From contig CM063503.1 of assembly GCA_032207245.1 (NCBI GenBank), positions 59,072,817 to 59,136,816 on the forward strand: a stretch of DNA of 64,000 bases, written 5' to 3'. Origin of the DNA: Pardosa pseudoannulata (Eukaryota; Arthropoda; Arachnida; Araneae; Lycosidae). Shown piece by piece: positions 58,850 to 64,000 of the stretch (positions are counted from its first letter, which is position 1; every line of letters starts with the position of its first letter). The notes below the pieces were generated by a model. The model made no database searches. It had not been told where the DNA came from and saw only the letters and a list, made by a program, of their open reading frames with translations. The translations under genes were made by a program, and so were the position numbers.

Positions 58850-59050
58850 CAAGAAGCCCTGTGGAGTTGGGGTAGCGCTTCGCCCTCCCACGACACAGAA
58901 TCGAAGTTCGATCCCCGGGCTGGGCAAGGTTGACTAAGCCTCTCATCCCTTTAGTGAACTGAGGACCAAGCGTGTTTGGGAACTAAACACTGGGACTCTT
59001 CCCAACACAACAAATGTTAGGGTCTGAAAAATTTACTGCCCTAAATTTGA
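58850..59050 (+). mobile_element. SINE family C (tRNA-derived)
   Basis: GTGGAGTTGGGGTAGCGCTTC (A-box-like, in part) and GAAGTTCGATCCCCGG (B-box) form a tRNA-like head. The body continues GACTAAGCCTCTCATCCC, TGAACTGAGGACCAAGCG and CTGGGACTCTTCCCAAC. It differs from families A and B throughout. A single copy in this window, so the right end is a guess. Confidence 0.65.
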
Positions 59051-60154
59051 CGCAGATATTTTTTTTAATTTATAAGAGTAAAATTTTGACGATTCATTAT
59101 AATTCAATTAAACAAAATTTTAAATTAACAATAAATTATTAAAAATAAATAAATAACTAAAAACTATATCTTAATTTTTAAAAATAGAAAGACGGTTCTT
59201 ATCTGCAATTTAGATTCCGATATTCTACAGCAGAATGATATTTTAAATAGCTCCACAAATTAGACATAGCATTAAATATTGCCTAAAAATTTAAATATGT
59301 AATAGTTGAGTGCACCAAATTACTTTGGTGTACAATAAGAGTTGATGATCAATCTGAAATAAGTATCTCTTCAATATATAAATATTTTATAACTTTAATA
59401 TTTTAAAACCTCTTTATAAGCTATTTTATAACCTTAATATTTTGAAGCATCTTTATAAGTTTGATTAATGAAATTTAATTCAGTTTTATTGTCAAAGATG
59501 TATCTCCTAGCACATTCCTTATACTTAAATTCTGGAATAATCCCAAAGTATATAATAATAATAATAATAATAATAAATCAAACATCATGTTAAGAAAAAC
59601 TTTTTTCATTGATTTTAATTAAAATGTCTGTAGACATTATCTCTACCAATAAGGCGATTTCACGCAGCAGGGCAAATCTCAACTTCTTACAATTCTGGTT
59701 TTTGTTTCAAACAGAAGGGCAGTTTATTGTTTACCTATTATATGTTGTAAACATGAAAATGAATGGGAAGGGCATTATAGTAGTTCGTGGCGTTGCACAG
59801 AATTGCTGTATTGTGAGCAGTAAATTTCTGGTCTTCAACCGAGTTCTATTTTCCGAGTTGGTATGTTACTTGTTAGTTGACTGGATCAAAAATCTAATCC
59901 CTTGTAATGAAGGCAAAATATAAATTCGTTAAAGAAATCCTTATAAGGGTTAAAAAACAGTTGAAAATAGAGACTAAAAATAAATGCAAATCTAAAGATG
60001 AAGCCGGATAAAGGTTAATTTATTAATTCTTAATTGAAAAAAATTAAAAATTTAAGATGTGTGAATCAAAAGTAAAAAAAGATATGTAATAGTTTATTCG
60101 TAGGATAATACAAGAATTTTAGAAGATAAAATAAGAAATTAATAGATGTGATGG
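59051..60154. other. AT-rich DNA with (ATA)n and one unexplained ORF
   Basis: A trinucleotide run (ATA)n lies at 59550-59577. The plus-strand ORF 59609-59923 (104 codons) is less biased than most but has no recognisable domain, splice evidence or homolog known to me. No other feature. Confidence 0.4.
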
Positions 60155-60262
60155 CTAATGGGTTGTTTGGGAGCACTGCGGTCTCAAGGGCTAATGGAAC
60201 CGGGAGTTACTGCTTAAATCAGATTCCGAACGGCTACGAACACCCATGCCATGGAAACTTTA
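60155..60262 (-). mobile_element. SINE family A, partial
   Basis: TGTTTGGGAGCACTGCGGTC, GGGCTAATGGAACCGGGAG, GATTCCGAACGGCTACGAAC and CCATGCCATGG match the non-tRNA half of family A; the A- and B-box head is missing. Confidence 0.75.
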
Positions 60263-60359
60263 ATTTTCAATCTTTAACTTTCCAGTTTGTATATTGAAGT
60301 AGTTTTGACTACTCTTCTCTAGATTTTTGCAAATATTTATGAATGTTCTTATTTCAAAT

Positions 60360-60900
60360 GTATGTATATTAGATAACTGAAAGCTATTAGTTGTAGAAGG
60401 TCAAACATGTTTTTTTAGGACTTTTATAATGTCTAGACTTGTACTTTCTTTCGTTATAGTTGTATTCTGTACTCTTTATAGTAAAAAAATTCTAAATTAG
60501 GAGTAACTATGTTGTGAGGGTTAACTAAATTTATTAACCATAGGAAATCAATTGTTTTTTTTTTTTGTAAGTCTGCTGTAATGTCTAATTGTGTAATTTC
60601 CTATTTGGTTGCATTCTGAACTCCATATAACAAAAAATTTCAATATAATGAGTGATTATGTTGTGGGTCATAAGTGAAATATTATTATCTGTAAGGTCAA
60701 AGTCTGGTATTTAAGACTATGGTAATATTAAGTTATGCTCGTCTTTTGATTGCAATTTCAACTTTATGTAACATCAAATTTATAACATATGTTAAATATT
60801 GTTTGGGCATACCATTATAATGTTAAGTTTTGTACCTGGTGTTTTGGTAGTAATTAAAACTATATATAGCAAAAACATTTATTATACCTTTATTAATGCT
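60360..60900. repeat. Decayed tandem units related to 25274-25560
   Basis: Recurring AACTGAAAGCTATTAGTTGTAG-type starts, TTTTATAATGTCTAG and ATTCTG(T/A)ACTC(T/C)(T/A)TATA(G/A)(T/C)A(A/A)AAA phrases at about 150-bp steps, lying downstream of a SINE A relic as in copy 1. Strongly diverged. Confidence 0.45.
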
Positions 60901-61264
60901 TTTGGGCATAGCTTCAAAAGAACAGAGCAATCAGTGTTCCTGCTGTATATACTGAAATGTCTGTAGATATGCTTTTCATCATTTCATTTTAATCTAAACT
61001 CATGCAAAGGTTGTTTTACAAGTATGTGTCATACATATATTTCTAATTTATAAGGTAGGTTCAATAAATTAGCAGAGCAGTGAATACACAAACTACATGT
61101 CAACAACATTTTATTGTACACTCCACAGTTACACTTACATACTGAAAAGTTATCGATACGAAAGGGAAGCACATGTATCAATATATGACATCTCCCTTTT
61201 AAAAAGAAGCACTCTCTATGGATTATTTTAAACTGTACATTCTTTTTAATGGTTTTTAAAAATT
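60901..61264. other. No recognised feature
   Basis: AT-rich with a GC-richer patch around 61130-61210. No ORF or repeat match seen. Confidence 0.4.
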
Positions 61265-62181
61265 TTATTATTGATTTTTTTTTATTATTGTATAGGTAAA
61301 ATGTAAAGAGAAATTATGTTAATTTTCATATTTTACAGGTCAATTCAAGGTTTGGTTTGGAGTGCTACGGTCTACTTTTTTGCAACATGAGGGCTAATGA
61401 GAGAGGGACCTACAGCTTAAAGCCGATTCCGAACGGCTACGAACATCCATGCCAGAGTGGGATTCGAACCCATGAACTCCGTACCGAAGGCCAGCACCCT
61501 AACCAATCGGCCATCGTTCGGCAAGTCAATTCAAGGATAATACAAGGATAATTGTTATGTCTGTTTCATGATGCAAAACTTTTTAGTATAATTTAATGCT
61601 TATTAATCTGTTTTGAGTAGTATAATATTTACTTACTCAAATAAACAGATAAAATTTTTCAGATTTATATGTTATCATTAGATAGCAACTAGGTTATATA
61701 TTATATATCTGATTGCTATTCCTGCAACGATTCCAGGTAATCCCAACTCCCAAAAAGTATTAATCAAACGTTAAAAATTGATTTTATGATTCCATTTATG
61801 ATTTTTAAATTTGTGGTGAATTATTTATAGCTTGTACATATTGACCTTATTTTGTCAATTGCATTTGTTAGTATAATTCAAATCTAAACTTGTATTATGT
61901 GTATTGTAAATACCAGAGTTGTAAGATCCTGTATAAAATCATGGAGGTTCTTAATCAAGTAATAGAAATGATTCATTTCTTCGATGAATACAATTATACT
62001 ACTAGCATACTAACATCATAGGGATAATTCATCTTCATTTAAATATTACAGAATGTCATTTATCAAGAGGTTTTTTTTAGTATAAAAATATATAAATGTT
62101 ATCTGAAACTCTCACAAAACTTATCTTTATTTATTATTTTTTTGTTTTCAGTCAATGTTAAACATTTCTCAGGCATCTATA
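61265..62181. repeat. Repeat family R1, copy c, left part
   Basis: Matches copy a from TAGGTAAAATGTAAAGAG (61294) through CTCACAAAACTTATCTT (62110) and AAACATTTCTCAGGCA (62161). Interrupted by SINE A at 61351 and cut by the mariner at 62184; it resumes at 63503. Confidence 0.75.
61351..61524 (-). mobile_element. SINE family A, complete copy with target duplication
   Basis: 12-bp target duplicate GTCAATTCAAGG at 61339-61350 and 61525-61536. Minus strand from 61524: GCCGAACGATGGCCGATTGG, TTAGGGTGCTGG (A-box), ATGGGTTCGAATCCCACTC (B-box), GGCATGGATGTTCGTAGCCG, GTTGCAAAAAAGTAGACCG and CACTCCAAACCAAA. 174 bp; the reference copy for the family. The ORF across it is not a gene. Confidence 0.93.
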
Positions 62182-62183
62182 TA

Positions 62184-63500
62184 CGAGAGTCACTCTGAAA
62201 TATTTGAGGTACAACTAGGTTTTTAAAGTTATACTTACAAAATTTTAGGTGTGTTCAAAGTAGTCTCCTCCAGCATCAATGTACTTTTGTAGACAAATTT
62301 TCCACAAATTAAATGCCTCAAGCCATTCATTTCTTGGAATAGATGAAAAAAATGCATTTATAGATACATTAATCTTTCCTTCTGAATGAAAACGATGTCC
62401 ATGTAAGTTCTTTTTTAGATTAAAAAATAACTAAAAGTCATACATCGCTAAATCAGGTGAATACAGCAGATGTTCTATCACTTTAATTTGTATTTGTTTA
62501 AGAAACTCAACTGTTAATATGGCTGTATATGAAGATGCATTGTGATGGTGAAGCATTAGCTCTCTTAATATTCACCTAATATAGAATTTGTTCCCTTATT
62601 TCCCTTAATATCCTTAATATCATCTTAATTCCCTTAATATAGAATTTGTGGAAGACATTTAGTGGTATACGAGCTTGCTGTTACTGTCTTCTGTCTTTCC
62701 AACTTGATGGCTTTGACCAATCTCATACTTCTGAAGAAAATGGCATACATCACATTTTTCAGTTCTCGTTGTTTTCTTTTTTTACCATTGACAGCTTGAA
62801 TCATCTTCAAAGACCCATACTTTGCTTTCTTGACATGTTGGAATGTCAAAAAATGGTATGTTTATTTCATCACCCATTACAATTTTAGAAATGATGCGGT
62901 GACTACCATCATTTAGCAATTTAAGAGTTTCTTTACTGATTCTGACACACTCTCCTTTTTGGCGCTCAGTTAGATTATGGTGAACCCAGCAGTAAACTAC
63001 TTTTTTCATATGTAATTCTTCATTAATAATTTTGTGTATGACTATGGATCCAATGTTAAGTTTCTTCTGTATAATTTGATAGGTACAGTGATTATCATCC
63101 ATTAACATTTTTCGTATGGCAGACAGATTATCTGCGATTACTGTGGCCTTCCTGTGTGTTCTTCATCCTGAAGAAAATTGTGACCTCTGCTAAATTCTTT
63201 AAACAATCTGAATACAGTACCAAGCTGGAGATTCATCACCAAATGCCAATTACAACCGTTGAAAGCATTCTTCTTGATTTAATCCTGCTTTAAAATCATA
63301 GAAAATCATAGCGCAAAAATGTCTCGTGTCAACTCCATTTTCTCTTCTGTTTAAAATTTATTTTACGCTAAACGAGTTGAAGTAAGTCAGTAAAAAATTG
63401 TCTACTGTGTTAAAATACTTTGTATTTTAAAATTAAACAGTTATTTTTAATTTGTAAATTCTAGTCTGCACGTATCTCAAAAATTTCAGAGTAATCCTCG
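62184..63500 (-). mobile_element. mariner transposon, complete ends, inactive
   Basis: 1317 bp flanked by TA (62182-62183 and 63501-63502). Ends CGAGAGTCACTCTGAAATAT and, inverted, CGAGGATTACTCTGAAATTT are inverted repeats with a few mismatches, continuing TTGAG. Inserted inside repeat R1: ...GGCATCTATA | TATCTTTATTT..., as in the uninterrupted copy a at 32691. Carries the transposase relic on the minus strand. Confidence 0.93.
62245..63338 (-). pseudogene. mariner transposase, broken
   Basis: Minus strand from ATG 63338 (MELTRDIFALMIFYDFKAGL). N-terminal helix-turn-helix part with TVFRLFKEFSRG and LQDEEHTGRP; middle LMDDNHCTYQIIQKKLNIGS, HMKKVVYCWVHHNLTERQK and ISKETLKLLNDG. The first catalytic Asp is kept (VMGDEINIPFFD). 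The second motif reads LHHHNASSYTA where the family has HHDN, so the catalytic Asp is His. The third is kept (YSPDLAMYDF). Ends FNLWKICLQKYIDAGGDYFE and TAA at 62245. Several frameshifts, plus a local duplication of TAATATAGAATTTGT at 62577/62636 inside the gene. Clearly dead. Confidence 0.9.
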
Positions 63501-63502
63501 TA

Positions 63503-63770
63503 TCTTTATTTAAACATGTCAAATATGACTCGAAATCTCTTGAATCTAGAAATAATATGAATCTATCATACACTTCTCTGTGTTTTTTAGATATATACTA
63601 TTTTTTATGGTATAGACTTTTAAGGTGTGATTGAGATTTTAATTTCTATAGGACTAAGATTTATTTTAAATTTTTTGAACTATTTTGCATAATTTTTCAA
63701 TTTTTTCCATACCTCTTTTAATATCAGTTTTTATAGATGGACTAAGATTTATAACAAAGATATATACAGT
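63503..63770. repeat. Repeat family R1, copy c, right part
   Basis: Continues copy c after the mariner: TCTTTATTTAAACATGTCAAAT, CTCTTGAATCTAG, GGTATAGACTTTTAAGGTG, CAGTTTTTATAGATGGACTAAG, matching 32695-32960. Confidence 0.75.
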
Positions 63771-64000
63771 GGACTCTTAATGTGATCAGTTTGGGACACC
63801 AGGATTTTGATAATAATAAACGATATGCAAAAATAGGTAAATTTACCCCCCCTCCACTTTAATTCACTTGTACTAAATTTCAAAATAAAATAAAAAAACT
63901 CACCTTATATTTATGTACTGTATATTATCGTTTAAAACAGGAGAATTTTATACATAATTAAAAAAATTAATCAATTGTTGACTGTCTACAACTTTTTATA
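63771..64000. other. No recognised feature
   Basis: AT-rich right edge with a C-run at 63847; nothing supportable. Confidence 0.4.

Noticed and set aside
59609..59923. 104-codon plus-strand ORF
   Set aside because: Longest unexplained ORF outside transposons, but no recognisable motif or family; kept only as a note in the surrounding stretch.
61420..61520. tRNA gene candidates (A-box and B-box present), also at 24084, 25905, 30540, 57560 and 58860
   Set aside because: The heads are tRNA-like but continue into conserved SINE bodies and do not fold into a complete cloverleaf with acceptor stem.

Overview
The window is AT-rich, gene-poor animal DNA made almost entirely of transposable elements of many ages, several nested inside one another. 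The mixture suggests an arthropod: Pao/BEL, copia, Ty3/gypsy, Jockey-type LINE, mariner, Tc1, piggyBac and hAT-like relics, at least three tRNA-derived SINE families, and long (TA)n/(CA)n microsatellites. The mariner and gypsy types make a spider or other arachnid my best guess; that is inference, not shown by any single marker. No bacterial-style operon, CRISPR array, rRNA or functional tRNA gene is present. The only non-transposon coding candidates are two short plus-strand exons (3403-3468 and 5174-5319) and a possible terminal exon at 41613-41686, from unidentified host gene(s).

Layout. 1-2588: decayed Pao/BEL gag-pol, minus strand, running off the left edge. 2589-6450: intron-like DNA with two exon candidates. 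6451-20087: a five-level nest. A piggyBac-like element is interrupted in its transposase by a copia element (minus). The copia integrase is interrupted by a 7.3-kb TIR element with a perfect 6-bp target duplication. That element carries C2H2 zinc-finger relics and is itself interrupted by a 3.6-kb hAT-like element, which contains a SINE relic. An assembly gap (20088-20187) cuts the right copia LTR. 20798-20982 is a clean TTAA-flanked MITE.

21260-28345 and 46288-51450 are two diverged copies of one 5-7 kb duplicated segment sharing at least one SINE insertion, a LINE reverse-transcriptase tail and a minus-strand TATA box with splice donor. 29.5-31.7 kb holds Tc1 and SINE debris. Repeat family R1 occurs three times (31.9, 41.9 and 61.3-63.8 kb).

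33306-40753: a gypsy relic in which protease runs straight into integrase, beside a Jockey-type ORF1 split by a nearly intact 4605-bp Ty3/gypsy element (34967-39571). That element has 216-bp LTRs, a CTGG target duplication, a CHCC gag motif and a textbook GGGAAAC -1 frameshift signal; it looks CsRn1-like. 42-45.2 kb is homopolymer-rich and looks like poorly polished assembly. 51856-57638: a SINE with a 15-bp target duplication, split by a 5.6-kb TIR element full of microsatellite-bearing tandem units. 57.8-61 kb: more SINE and hAT-like pieces. 61.3-63.8 kb: R1 copy carrying a SINE and a dead mariner.

The genes do not form a pathway. The content is a record of successive insertions; only the gypsy element at 34967-39571 looks recently active.
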